From the NCBI GenBank assembly GCA_015061185.1, contig SUWZ01000016.1, positions 1 through 58,147 of the forward strand: DNA of 58,147 nucleotides, written 5' to 3'. The translations under genes and the position numbers were made by a program. Every line of letters begins with the position of its first letter. Within the stretch, counting starts at the first letter, position 1. This DNA comes from Bacteroidales bacterium (GTDB lineage Bacteria; Bacteroidota; Bacteroidia; Bacteroidales; Paludibacteraceae). Below the pieces are notes generated by a model. The model was given only the letters and a program-made list of their open reading frames with translations. It had not been told where the DNA came from and did not search any database. Below, in pieces: positions 44,719-53,678 of this stretch.

Positions 44719-46653
44719 TCATTTAACAAGAATTTTACAATAATTATCACCAACATGCACTATGTAGCACCCTTTGGTAGGAACAAAAATTACAGAATCA
44801 TGACCACCATACAATCTTTCACCTAACATTGAATACACAAAAACCATCTCATTGTCAAGTTTATCAACATAAAGATACGAGTCTTTACAATAAACTCTTA
44901 AAGAATTATCAATTATATCACGATACTTTACACTATTTTCATCAGAGATGTTATTAGCCAACCATTGCTTTCTACTTGAAAACCAATTTTTAATTTTATT
45001 TACAGATTCGTCAACCAAGGGATTAGAAATTCCCCATAAATAATTATCATAAATAATAGACTGATTAAGCCCCTTACCTTCCGAAGAAAAAGAAAAAGTG
45101 TCTAAAAACTCAGGCATAACTTTAAAAATGGTATCATTTAACTCGTTCCATTTTTGAAAATAAACATTTCTAAAATTCGGATTATCACTATTAAAAAGAT
45201 TCTTAAAACATCTAGTTATAGTATGATTTCGAGACCAATCATCCCCACACATCATTTCACAATCAAAATCCCAAAGAGTTGTAAGTTTAATTTTTGAATT
45301 TGTTGTATTATCATATTTAGAAAGAAACAAATTTGTTCCCGCAGAATCATAAGAGCCGTAAATATCATGTCCAAGTATCCATAGTGCAAAAGACTCAACA
45401 TCAATATATTCGTCATACGTCCCATCCAATAGTGAAGATTCATAATTTAATATTAAGTCTGTTAAATAATTAATTTCATCTGTAGTCAATTTCTCTGAAT
45501 CTGGATATTTTACAGTATAATTCATCGCAGAGTCATCACTTGATTGTATAAAAAAATCTTCATTCCACCAATAAGCATCATACTCAAAAATAAAGCCATT
45601 TTTGCCCACATTGATTCGCCCTGTCTGATTCCTTTCAACAGATTCCAACAATAAATAAACACCTTTAAAATTCCCATTAATTTGTACATTTACATAGCTA
45701 AATGCTGGTGTCCATTCTAACCCTAACAATTCATTTAATTTAAATCCTGCTAATGCTTTTAGTTCCTCATCTCTGATTAAAATCCAATTCTTATCAAAAA
45801 CAGCGTGTTCGTCATCTCTCATTAATAAATCGGCTTTAGCAGTAAGTTTAATTTTATATGGTTTTTTGTTGATAAAATATGCACTAGTATTGCCTCTGAT
45901 TTTTATCGTCATACCATGATCTCCACTATCGAAAACCGTATTTAATGAATCATGGTGATAGATTGAAATCCTTCCTGACACTTTTGAGGCATTAGTTACG
46001 GTAGTTCCTAAAAAGCCTTGAGGAGCCTCTATAAAATCACATGTTGGCTCTTCATTATTAACTGTAACAATACTTAACAATGGTAAACCAGTCTCTATCA
46101 AATTTGAAAATGTAGGTTTATTTATATCTTCTTGATAAAAATCTTGACCATCACTTGAATGAATATGCAGTTTACGAATCTGAAATGAAACTCCAGAACA
46201 ATCTCCGAAATCTATTCTTAGTACATTTGATTTATACCCCCAATTAAAAACATTTAAATCGGAAGTGAGATTAAGAGAGATCAACTTCCATTCAGAAGTT
46301 GGCTCTAAACCTGAAAACTTAGATGATTTAACTTCAGAACTGTACTGACCATAATAAATTTTCAAATAATCTATCACCGAATCGCACTTATACTCAAAAG
46401 AGAAAATCGTCTCTTTTTCTGTAAGTTTACGACTAAGAGGAGCAATAAATACATAAGGGTCGGAACCTATAGTATAAAAAGAGTAAATCTCATTATTACT
46501 ATCATAATCAACATACAAATCATTACTTGGTGTATAGTGATTAAATCTCAAATTAAGAGATGCTTGAATATGTAATGAATATGCACAACCACAAAAGAAC
46601 AAAAACACAATTAATGTTCTCCTACAATAATTATTCAAAGAATCTTTAATCAT
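44719..46653 (-). CDS. CotH kinase-like protein with T9SS type A sorting domain
   Basis: I start at 46653 (M-I-K-D-S-L-N-N-Y), giving 644 residues with a signal peptide ending near L-H-I-Q-A. A jelly-roll-like N-terminal domain (about 30-190) precedes a CotH domain (about 220-555), marked by I-R-G-N-T-S-A, K-K-P-Y-K-I-K-L, W-I-L-I-R-D-E, G-V-Y-L-L-L-E-S-V-E-R and W-D-F-D-C-E. The last 70 residues are a T9SS type A tail (V-Y-S-M-L-G-E-R-L-Y-G-G ... G-C-Y-I-V-H-V). CotH proteins are atypical protein kinases or secretion-linked factors. Here the enzyme should be exported to the surface; its target is unknown. Confidence 0.85.
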   Translation of the reverse strand: MIKDSLNNYCRRTLIVFLFFCGCAYSLHIQASLNLRFNHYTPSNDLYVDYDSNNEIYSFYTIGSDPYVFIAPLSRKLTEKETIFSFEYKCDSVIDYLKIYYGQYSSEVKSSKFSGLEPTSEWKLISLNLTSDLNVFNWGYKSNVLRIDFGDCSGVSFQIRKLHIHSSDGQDFYQEDINKPTFSNLIETGLPLLSIVTVNNEEPTCDFIEAPQGFLGTTVTNASKVSGRISIYHHDSLNTVFDSGDHGMTIKIRGNTSAYFINKKPYKIKLTAKADLLMRDDEHAVFDKNWILIRDEELKALAGFKLNELLGLEWTPAFSYVNVQINGNFKGVYLLLESVERNQTGRINVGKNGFIFEYDAYWWNEDFFIQSSDDSAMNYTVKYPDSEKLTTDEINYLTDLILNYESSLLDGTYDEYIDVESFALWILGHDIYGSYDSAGTNLFLSKYDNTTNSKIKLTTLWDFDCEMMCGDDWSRNHTITRCFKNLFNSDNPNFRNVYFQKWNELNDTIFKVMPEFLDTFSFSSEGKGLNQSIIYDNYLWGISNPLVDESVNKIKNWFSSRKQWLANNISDENSVKYRDIIDNSLRVYCKDSYLYVDKLDNEMVFVYSMLGERLYGGHDSVIFVPTKGCYIVHVGDNYCKILVK

Positions 46654-46958
46654 AAACAATAGTTTTACAAGTGATATCGCATCCACATAATCTAGTACAT
46701 AACAAGGTATATAAAAAATAAAATTTACTATATACGGTAAAAGCAAATAAATCCATAATCATAATATGACTTATCGGGACAGACAAAATTACAACAAATA
46801 TATCAAATTTAAGAAAGTTTTAAAAAAAATACATTATTTTGCTTTTAACTTAAGTGCCATTTCTATAAACTTTGACACAGAACCTTGTTGTATTGATAAA
46901 AATTTTATTTCTTTGCAATATAAAAAAGAATTTCTAACATAAAATAAAGATTACGAAT

Positions 46959-47924
46959 ATGTACAAAAATGCAATAATAAAATGTTTGACATTTTTGGTT
47001 GTCTTAGTTTCTATTGTCGCAATTATTTGCGTACTTAATCAAAACTCAAATAAAAAAGAAATAAATTACTTTATTACGAAAGATAATGTTAAAGATGAAC
47101 GCCCAGACTATCCTGTAGCAATAACATCCAACATGAGTCACAATAGAGGTATTAACATAATGGGAAGTGCATTAAATTCCAATGATGGGAGTTATATTGT
47201 TATAGAACAAGGGGACTCTATCGCACTCTATGGTTGGGCAATAAATACGGAAGAAAACCAACCTGTGGATGATATTTACATGGAAATTAATAATAAATAT
47301 GTAAAGGGAATATATGGTTTGCCTATGCCGGAAATACAAAAGAAATTTAAAATTAAATCATCTTCCGAAATTGGATTTTTATTTTATTTTGATCGTTTTT
47401 TACTTAAAGACGAGAACGGACAATACTGCAATAAATTAAGATTTCACCTAATGAATCATGAGAAAGAGACTATATCTTCAGTGGTTGAATATCAACTGAT
47501 ATACAAAAATAACAAACTAAAGAATTTATTTAGGGATATTATCTCTACGGATTGGAACAAAGGATTAAACTTAGAGTATATAGACAATGGAATCCTTGAT
47601 AAGGAAAATAAAACAATATCTATAGAAAAAGGAGAAATCCATATTAATGGATGGATTGTTGATATTGACAATAGAAAACCTTGTAAGAATCTCCATATAG
47701 CAATAGGCAATAATACATTCACTCCATCGTATTTTTTTGAAAGAGAAGATGTTGCATCGGCTTTAGGTATGTCAGAAACTAACAACATCGGCTTTAAATT
47801 CATAATTCATGAAAATTTTTTACTAAATAGTGATGGACAACTTTATGATCACATTGAATTCTATTTAGAAGATAGCAATGGGGTTATTTGTCAACCAATA
47901 AGATACAAATTGAATAGAATATGA
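46959..47924 (+). CDS. Membrane-anchored protein with two related periplasmic domains
   Basis: I do not recognise a named family. The 321-residue protein has one N-terminal TM (about residues 8-26). Two tandemly related domains of about 95 residues lie at about 75-175 and 220-318. Each begins with a G-D/E-I-x-L/I-x-G-W motif, then has a variable loop, I-G-F-L/K-F, F-L-L-K/N and G-Q-L/Y, and a closing Y-x-L. The duplication is plain from alignment of these positions. The stop overlaps the start of an LTA-synthase-like phosphotransferase gene by four bases, so the two are made together. It may bind the glycan or lipid substrate of that enzyme. Confidence 0.7.
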   Translation: MYKNAIIKCLTFLVVLVSIVAIICVLNQNSNKKEINYFITKDNVKDERPDYPVAITSNMSHNRGINIMGSALNSNDGSYIVIEQGDSIALYGWAINTEENQPVDDIYMEINNKYVKGIYGLPMPEIQKKFKIKSSSEIGFLFYFDRFLLKDENGQYCNKLRFHLMNHEKETISSVVEYQLIYKNNKLKNLFRDIISTDWNKGLNLEYIDNGILDKENKTISIEKGEIHINGWIVDIDNRKPCKNLHIAIGNNTFTPSYFFEREDVASALGMSETNNIGFKFIIHENFLLNSDGQLYDHIEFYLEDSNGVICQPIRYKLNRI

Positions 47925-49648
47925 CATATATATATAAAACGATAAAAGAGAATGCTACAATTATTTTATTTTTCACATTTATAGTGATTTCTTATTTAAA
48001 GTGCATTCTATTTGAACATGTAGTATATTCCGAAATAAATACTCATTTCCTGTCCTCACATCTCCCAAAAATCATAATTTCAATCTTTATTGGGAGTCCA
48101 ATTCTTTTACTAAAGAAAAAAAGCACATGGTATGCTATCATGCTATCGCTAATAATTGATATATGGATTTTTGCCAACTTCATATACTTTCGACATACAG
48201 AATCTACTATCGATGCCTTGTCTCTCACTTTGATAGGTAATATGGATGGCTTTTGGAATAGCATTTTTCTGTTCATAAAACTTCCAACCGACATTCTACC
48301 TTTTTTATTCTCCTGTACTTTAATCCCGTTTCTATTCATAGAGAATAAAAAAATAGAAATTCCCACTTTTATCTGCGCAATGATAAGTTTATATCCACTC
48401 GCTTTTCTCTCTCATTATATCGACATATCAGAAAAACAATATTGGAATCCCAAATTAAGAATAGAACCAACAAATTTTTATAAAGTTACGGGGCTTATTA
48501 AGCATGAGTCTTCTGATAACCTTCTCGGTGGAATTGCATTTAGAAATAATGAAAGATCACTCTCTGCAATACATAATTTAATAAACGAATTAATCATATT
48601 AAAAGAGGTAAAAAAAGAAAATCAGACAACAATAAAATTAACCTCAACAGATATTAATGAACTGAAGGAATATGGATTTCAACCAGACATCTCTGAATCA
48701 AAAAAATTTCATTCAAAATTAATAATTATACTTGTCGAAAGTATGGAAAGTTGGGTATTAAACAAAAATACGATGCCTAATCTATCGGATTTTATGGAAA
48801 AACACAACTATATATATGCATCAAAAGTTGTATCTCAAATTAGAGAAGGTTCGTCTGCAGATGGACAACTAATTATTAATACAGGACTATTACCTCTTTA
48901 TAATGGAGCTACATGCTACAGATATCCCAATAACACTTATCCGGCAATAAGCAAATTAGCAAAAGGGAAATCTCTTTGCATGGTTCCTCATAAATTAGAT
49001 GTTTGGAATCAAGTTGGCATGAGTACAGCCTATGGATACACAAATAATGTATGCCTCAGTGAAGATGATTCAATTTTATTTAGCGAACTAATAAAATATA
49101 TAGAAGAGGACGAATATCAAGTAATTCAATTACTAACACTATCAACTCACGCCAATTTTGAATCTGTGGCATGGAAATCAAAATTTACCCCAGATCCGGA
49201 TATGCCTCTATACGAACAAAATTATCTTAAAAGTTTTCACTACGTTGATGAACAAATGGGGAAATTTTTAAGTAAAATAGACACTTGCGAAGCCTTCAAG
49301 GATTTAACAATAGTCATTACGGGAGATCACACTATTTTCCCTAAAGACAAAAGAGATGAATTAATGGAATACTCGAAATCTCATAATAACACCTACTATC
49401 CTGAAGAATATACTTGCGCACTTATCCTATCTAACAAATTGGATAAACAAATTCGGATAGACCACGTCAGCTATCAAATGGACATTTATCCCACTCTTAC
49501 CTCCTTGTTAGAGTGCGGATATAAAAATTATAAGGGCATTGGGAAAAACTTACTTGAACGTAATTTTACACCTCAAGAAATAAAATATGACAACGAACTA
49601 AAATACTCCAATTTAATTATAAGTAGTAACTATTTTTGCTTAGAATAA
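47921..49648 (+). CDS. LTA synthase/sulfatase-family phosphotransferase
   Basis: This 575-residue protein has five or so N-terminal TM segments (about residues 15-165) and a periplasmic alkaline-phosphatase-superfamily domain (about 260-555). Motifs are I-L-V-E-S-M-E-S-W near residue 270, the nucleophile region R-E-G-S-S-A-D-G-Q, S-T-H-A-N-F-E and V-I-T-G-D-H-T. Relatives transfer phosphoglycerol or phosphoethanolamine from a phospholipid to a glycan or lipid. Substrate here is unknown. It is translationally coupled with the tandem-domain protein upstream and lies within the polysaccharide region, so glycan decoration is a fair inference. Confidence 0.85.
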   Translation: MTYIYKTIKENATIILFFTFIVISYLKCILFEHVVYSEINTHFLSSHLPKIIISIFIGSPILLLKKKSTWYAIMLSLIIDIWIFANFIYFRHTESTIDALSLTLIGNMDGFWNSIFLFIKLPTDILPFLFSCTLIPFLFIENKKIEIPTFICAMISLYPLAFLSHYIDISEKQYWNPKLRIEPTNFYKVTGLIKHESSDNLLGGIAFRNNERSLSAIHNLINELIILKEVKKENQTTIKLTSTDINELKEYGFQPDISESKKFHSKLIIILVESMESWVLNKNTMPNLSDFMEKHNYIYASKVVSQIREGSSADGQLIINTGLLPLYNGATCYRYPNNTYPAISKLAKGKSLCMVPHKLDVWNQVGMSTAYGYTNNVCLSEDDSILFSELIKYIEEDEYQVIQLLTLSTHANFESVAWKSKFTPDPDMPLYEQNYLKSFHYVDEQMGKFLSKIDTCEAFKDLTIVITGDHTIFPKDKRDELMEYSKSHNNTYYPEEYTCALILSNKLDKQIRIDHVSYQMDIYPTLTSLLECGYKNYKGIGKNLLERNFTPQEIKYDNELKYSNLIISSNYFCLE

Positions 49649-49729
49649 AGAGTAATTAATTTATAATATCGTATTTTAAGTTCTATTCTATTAGATAATT
49701 TCTAAGTTACTTAAATAGAAACTCTAATT

Positions 49730-50797
49730 CTACTCATTTTTTAATTGCGACTTCAACAATATTTCACAAAATCTTTTATATGACTCTTGCATTGTATATT
49801 TTTCAACTTCTTTTATTCCATTCTCAACTAATTTGAACCTTAAATCATCGTCATCAATAACCTTGATTATCTTATCTGCTAAATCTTTACTATCATAAGG
49901 TTGCGCTAAAAGAGCTGTATTCCCGTCTTTCGCATACTGCGTATGACCTGCGATATTAGTACAAACTAATGCACAACCACATTTCATTGCCTCAGTACAA
50001 GGCAAATCCCAACCATCATTTATGCTTGGAGAAACGAAGACGGCAACGCCGTTGTAAATTTCATTTACATCTTTAGGAGTCTTTACATACTCAATCCACT
50101 GTGGCAATTTATCTGGACGATCTAAAGTTCCAAACATTTTTACTCTAAGTGAAGGCAAGCTTTTTTTACAATATATAAGCGCCTCTACTCCAAAGTCACT
50201 TCCCTTATATGAATGGGCGGAATATAACATAGCCACTGTTGCCCTATCCCTATTTTTAGGATCTATCTTTACGCAAAATTTATCTTCAATAGGATTAGGG
50301 AGCAAATATGCTCTATCATTCGTAATTTGACTAAAAACATTGGCTAAATAATCGGAAATAACGACATGAACCATTTTAGCAAAAAAAGACTTATGTACAA
50401 AAGTCACATCACCAAACCATGTTTCATATCCTTGAATCAAATTTACTTTTATTCCTTTCAAATCTAAAGAATCTAATTCAAGAACTGTTGCCCACATAGT
50501 TGTAATCGTCACATCAGCATCTCTTAAATATTTTTTTTTAAGATAAGGGACATTTTTCGTCTTAATTCTTTTATCTAAAGAAAACCAATTAGGTTTACTA
50601 TTAGGATAACAAACCAATGTTCGTATAATTCTGATCCAATGAGGCAATCTGTAATAGGGTGCCAACTTAATTGTTGCAACATGATACACACATACATCAT
50701 GCCCTCCTAAGGCAAATTGATTTGCATATTCATACATAATCTTATAGCCCCCGGTAGGTTTTGAAGGAATATTGGGAATTATAAAGTTAATTATCAT
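49730..50797 (-). CDS. Family 4 glycosyltransferase
   Basis: This 355-residue GT-B protein begins I-I-N-F-I-I-P-N-I-P-S-K-P-T-G-G-Y. Its donor-binding region includes V-A-V-F-V-S-P-S-I-N-D-G-W-D-L-P-C-T-E-A-M near residue 255, with the conserved E of the GT4 E-x7-E site region, and an L-P-N-P-I hinge near 165. Sugar specificity is not predictable. Its promoter (50980-50950) is divergent from that of the polymerase gene. Confidence 0.87.
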   Translation of the reverse strand: MIINFIIPNIPSKPTGGYKIMYEYANQFALGGHDVCVYHVATIKLAPYYRLPHWIRIIRTLVCYPNSKPNWFSLDKRIKTKNVPYLKKKYLRDADVTITTMWATVLELDSLDLKGIKVNLIQGYETWFGDVTFVHKSFFAKMVHVVISDYLANVFSQITNDRAYLLPNPIEDKFCVKIDPKNRDRATVAMLYSAHSYKGSDFGVEALIYCKKSLPSLRVKMFGTLDRPDKLPQWIEYVKTPKDVNEIYNGVAVFVSPSINDGWDLPCTEAMKCGCALVCTNIAGHTQYAKDGNTALLAQPYDSKDLADKIIKVIDDDDLRFKLVENGIKEVEKYTMQESYKRFCEILLKSQLKNE

Positions 50798-50949
50798 TCT
50801 AAACTATTTTATTTTCAACAAGTTAAGAAACCTCTAAATTAATAAATTTCATTAGATGGCAAAAAGACCTCATGCATCTATGACTACATTCGAGACTATT
50901 AAAACAGAAATAATTCAACACACTATCTCTTCATATATCAAACATCAAA

Positions 50950-50980
50950 CAAAGGTAATCAAATATTCATTAAATTTCAA
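50950..50980 (-). promoter_or_regulatory. Promoter of the GT4 gene
   Basis: On the minus strand TTG (50980-50978), 20 bases, then TACCTTTG (50957-50950). The leader to the ATG at 50797 would be about 145 bases. Confidence 0.7.
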
Positions 50981-50999
50981 AATCAAGTTTACAAAAAAA

Positions 51000-51030
51000 T
51001 TGATTGAATCTAATTTTATATCTATCTTTG
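51000..51030 (+). promoter_or_regulatory. Promoter of the Wzy-like polymerase gene
   Basis: TTG (51000-51002), 20 bases, then TATCTTTG (51023-51030). It sets the start codon at 51049 rather than the earlier frame start at 51004, which lies inside the promoter. Confidence 0.75.
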
Positions 51031-51048
51031 TATTGTAATGCCAAGTTT

Positions 51049-52260
51049 ATGATATATTGTTTGATTGTATATTGTATTGTAATGCTGATTATCGGATTAG
51101 GATGTTCCCAAAACAACATCTTCTCTCCTTCCGTAATGACTGCAACAATTTGGTTAGGATGTTTATGTTTATTCATCGGATTAGACCATAATTTGCCTAA
51201 TTTAAATACGACATTCTTACTTTCAAATTTCCTTTGGATTAGCGGATTATGTTTTTCTTCTTTGATTATTCAGTCGGCTACATTCCCCAATCAAGGACTA
51301 AATGAGCCTAACCCTCTTATTAGAAATTTATTCCTAATTTTGTCTGTACTATACTTTCCGTCTCTTCTTGAATTTGCCCGAACAGCAATTGCCATTGGAG
51401 GGACAGGAAGTTGGGCTATGAACTTAAGATTGGCGGCTCTTGGTAAAATAACCGGATTTGACGAACCTTACGGAGGGATAGAAGTGGTCATTTGGCAAGT
51501 ATCTTTTCTTCTTGAGCTTCTACAGTTTAAAAAGGAAAAATGGTGGAGATTGGCATTAATTTCATTCATATATCTTTCATTTGGGTTCCTTACGATGGCC
51601 AAAGTGATATTTATGAATTTCTTCTTATTTAGTTGTTGTGTTTTATACTTCAAGCAAATAATTAAAATGAAACATATTTTGATGGGAATCTCAATATTAC
51701 TCATCTTTTTCTTTGGATTACAATCTCTAAGACAAACTATTAAGTTTTCAGATGTACACGACGACTTTTTTGTTACCTACATTCTTAGTAACATGAGTGC
51801 ATTTGATACTCTTCAACCTGGCACATCGGAGCATTGGGGAGAAAATACATTTAGATTTATCTATGCGTTTGCATACAAAATGGGGCTATCAGAAATAGAA
51901 CCCGTTGACACACTATTAAAATGGATTTACAAACCCGTTATGACCAACACCTACTCCGGAATGTACCCATTCTTTGTTGATTTTGGCTATTGGGGTGTTT
52001 TCATATTTTCTATGATACTGGGATCTATTTATGGTTGGGCATTTAGAAAAGCACAAATGGGAAATAATTTTCACATTTTGTTATATGCTATCTTTTTAAA
52101 TATGATATTCATGCAATATGCAGCAGAAATGTTTTTTACCAACTTTGCAGGATACATAAAATTGATTTTATTTTTGAGCATTCCATTCCTATTAACTAAA
52201 AGGAACATAGACATAGCCTACAATAAGATTTTAGCAATAAAACAAAAAGCAATAAAATAA
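51049..52260 (+). CDS. Oligosaccharide repeat-unit polymerase (Wzy-like)
   Basis: Starting after the promoter, this is a 403-residue protein with about ten or eleven membrane helices and a sizeable periplasmic loop (around residues 230-290, including S-A-F-D-T-L-Q-P-G-T-S-E-H-W-G). The opening pattern (F-S-P-S-V-M-T-A-T-I-W) resembles O-antigen polymerases of Bacteroidales. It would join flipped repeat units in the periplasm, complementing the Wzx flippase at 42185. Sequence of such polymerases is poorly conserved, so the call rests on topology and context. Confidence 0.72.
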   Translation: MIYCLIVYCIVMLIIGLGCSQNNIFSPSVMTATIWLGCLCLFIGLDHNLPNLNTTFLLSNFLWISGLCFSSLIIQSATFPNQGLNEPNPLIRNLFLILSVLYFPSLLEFARTAIAIGGTGSWAMNLRLAALGKITGFDEPYGGIEVVIWQVSFLLELLQFKKEKWWRLALISFIYLSFGFLTMAKVIFMNFFLFSCCVLYFKQIIKMKHILMGISILLIFFFGLQSLRQTIKFSDVHDDFFVTYILSNMSAFDTLQPGTSEHWGENTFRFIYAFAYKMGLSEIEPVDTLLKWIYKPVMTNTYSGMYPFFVDFGYWGVFIFSMILGSIYGWAFRKAQMGNNFHILLYAIFLNMIFMQYAAEMFFTNFAGYIKLILFLSIPFLLTKRNIDIAYNKILAIKQKAIK

Positions 52261-52273
52261 GGTAACATTGCCA

Positions 52274-52909
52274 TCATCGCCCATACTCTTCAAATGGGAT
52301 TTGGTTGTCTTTTAAAATTGAAATCGTTTCAGATGAAGGATTTACCAATAAATTTTTTTCTTTTGTAACAGATAATAAAGGGAGATCATTATGGTGATCT
52401 GTGATCAATACAGAAAGCTGCTCATCCCTTTGAGAAAGTAACTCCATAGTAGTTTCTTTCTTCCTTTCTAAAAGGTTCTCTTTCCACTCACAATCTTCGT
52501 GCGGGTTAGGAGTACATATCACATCATCAAACTTAACATCAAACGAATCTACAAAAGGTTTTACATATAACTCAGGAGCAGCAGTACATAAATGAACTGC
52601 ATATCCATTCTTTTTGTAATCCTTACATATCGAAAGTACACTCTCATTCACAAATTCATGCAATTTATTAACGAAAGCAGGGACAAAAGAATTCAGTTCA
52701 TTCTCAAAGAAATAGTGCAAAGTTCTTTTTTTGAGTTCACAATGCTTTATCAAACGCAATTTACGAAGCGTTATTTGTTTGAAAAGAAAAGCAAACAAAT
52801 CAATATTTTTTTCTTTTAATGCACTAATTGCCAATTCTTTGTAAAAAAATTCAAAAGAATTTATCGAAACAAAAGTGCCGTCAAAATCTACAATAACTGC
52901 TTTTTTCAT
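52274..52909 (-). CDS. HAD-family phosphatase coupled to a phosphoribosyltransferase
   Basis: This 211-residue HAD hydrolase has motif I V-D-F-D-G-T (nucleophile D8, acid D10), a helical cap (about 15-100), motif II T-A-A near residue 110, and motif IV I-T-D-H-H-N-D-L-P-L-L near 170. It resembles phosphoserine-phosphatase-type (subclass IB) enzymes. The start overlaps the PRTase stop by four bases (52906-52909), so the two are translationally coupled. A natural reading is that the PRTase transfers a phosphoribosyl group and this enzyme removes the phosphate, leaving ribofuranose on a glycan. The pairing is seen; that function is inferred. Confidence 0.78.
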   Translation of the reverse strand: MKKAVIVDFDGTFVSINSFEFFYKELAISALKEKNIDLFAFLFKQITLRKLRLIKHCELKKRTLHYFFENELNSFVPAFVNKLHEFVNESVLSICKDYKKNGYAVHLCTAAPELYVKPFVDSFDVKFDDVICTPNPHEDCEWKENLLERKKETTMELLSQRDEQLSVLITDHHNDLPLLSVTKEKNLLVNPSSETISILKDNQIPFEEYGR

Positions 52910-53502
52910 TTCTCTTTCGCGTCATTAGCCCACGGGAAACGAATAAGAACTCGATTAAATAATTTATAATCAACTTCTATAATCGGATGTCGATGAGCGA
53001 TTGTAACAACCGCAGTTTTTACCTTATTATTAGAGAAATTTTCTTCTATATAGTCTTTAATCATTTTAATTGTATATCCGGTATCAATACAATCATCAAT
53101 TAGAAGAATATTTTTGTTTCCTTCACTTAGCAATTGCCCCACTTCAGCAGAAAACGAAATATCTCCATGCCTCACAGGTTTTATAAATTTAGCTTTTAAT
53201 TCAAGGAACTCTACTTCTAATATTCTAAGAAAATTTAATAAAAATTCAGGTAATTTGCGTAATATGGTTTTTATATGTGAAACTTCCTTTGCACGTGTAC
53301 CACCACGCTGAATTTTCACTTCTACATAAGTTGCATTTGTTGATATATCTTTCAATGTTTTATAGACCTCTCTAGCCACAAAACCACCTCCAGTTTGAAT
53401 GCCAACAACAACGTCAAAGACTTCACCACTTTCGTTTATTTGAGTAGCCAAATCTCTGCATGTTTTTACAAAACTATCACCATATAAGTTTATGACTTTC
53501 AT
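52906..53502 (-). CDS. Phosphoribosyltransferase-family protein in a glycan locus
   Basis: This 198-residue type I PRTase fold protein has the 13-residue PRPP loop I-L-L-I-D-D-C-I-D-T-G-Y-T at 132-144 (acidic pair D136-D137) and a pyrophosphate-binding region G-I-Q-T-G-G-G-F-V-A at 34-43. A basic R-G-G-T-R stretch at 66-70 may lie in the flexible loop. It is not clearly a purine, pyrimidine or ComF-type PRTase. It lies between glycosyltransferase and polymerase genes and is coupled to a HAD phosphatase, which suggests ribosyl transfer in glycan assembly. A plain salvage enzyme is the alternative. Confidence 0.8.
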   Translation of the reverse strand: MKVINLYGDSFVKTCRDLATQINESGEVFDVVVGIQTGGGFVAREVYKTLKDISTNATYVEVKIQRGGTRAKEVSHIKTILRKLPEFLLNFLRILEVEFLELKAKFIKPVRHGDISFSAEVGQLLSEGNKNILLIDDCIDTGYTIKMIKDYIEENFSNNKVKTAVVTIAHRHPIIEVDYKLFNRVLIRFPWANDAKEK

Positions 53503-53600
53503 AAAGTCTATAATATTTCACAAATTTTATATGTTTTTCTTTAGATGTTTAAGGCGCCGTCACTAAACCAACTTTCCCTTCTACAAAGAGAGTCTATTCA

Positions 53601-53670
53601 CCCAAAACTCCGACAAAGGTAATAAAAGATTTCAATAAATAAAATATTTCTATAAAATAAGAGTTTTGGG
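53601..53670. repeat. Inverted repeats flanking the PRTase promoter element
   Basis: CCCAAAACTC (53601-53610) and GAGTTTTGGG (53661-53670) are perfect 10-base inverted repeats bracketing a 50-base segment. A TACCTTTG -7 element on the minus strand (53621-53614) lies inside it. This is the layout of an invertible promoter, but the segment is short and a chance or terminator-type repeat is possible. Confidence 0.4.
53614..53621 (-). promoter_or_regulatory. -7 promoter element of the PRTase-HAD pair
   Basis: TACCTTTG on the minus strand (53621 to 53614), 111 bases before the PRTase start. No TTG at proper spacing is evident. Confidence 0.45.
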
Positions 53671-53678
53671 AAGGTAAT

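Noticed and set aside
51004-51048. Longer start of the polymerase at 51004
   Set aside because: The region is occupied by the promoter (51000-51030).
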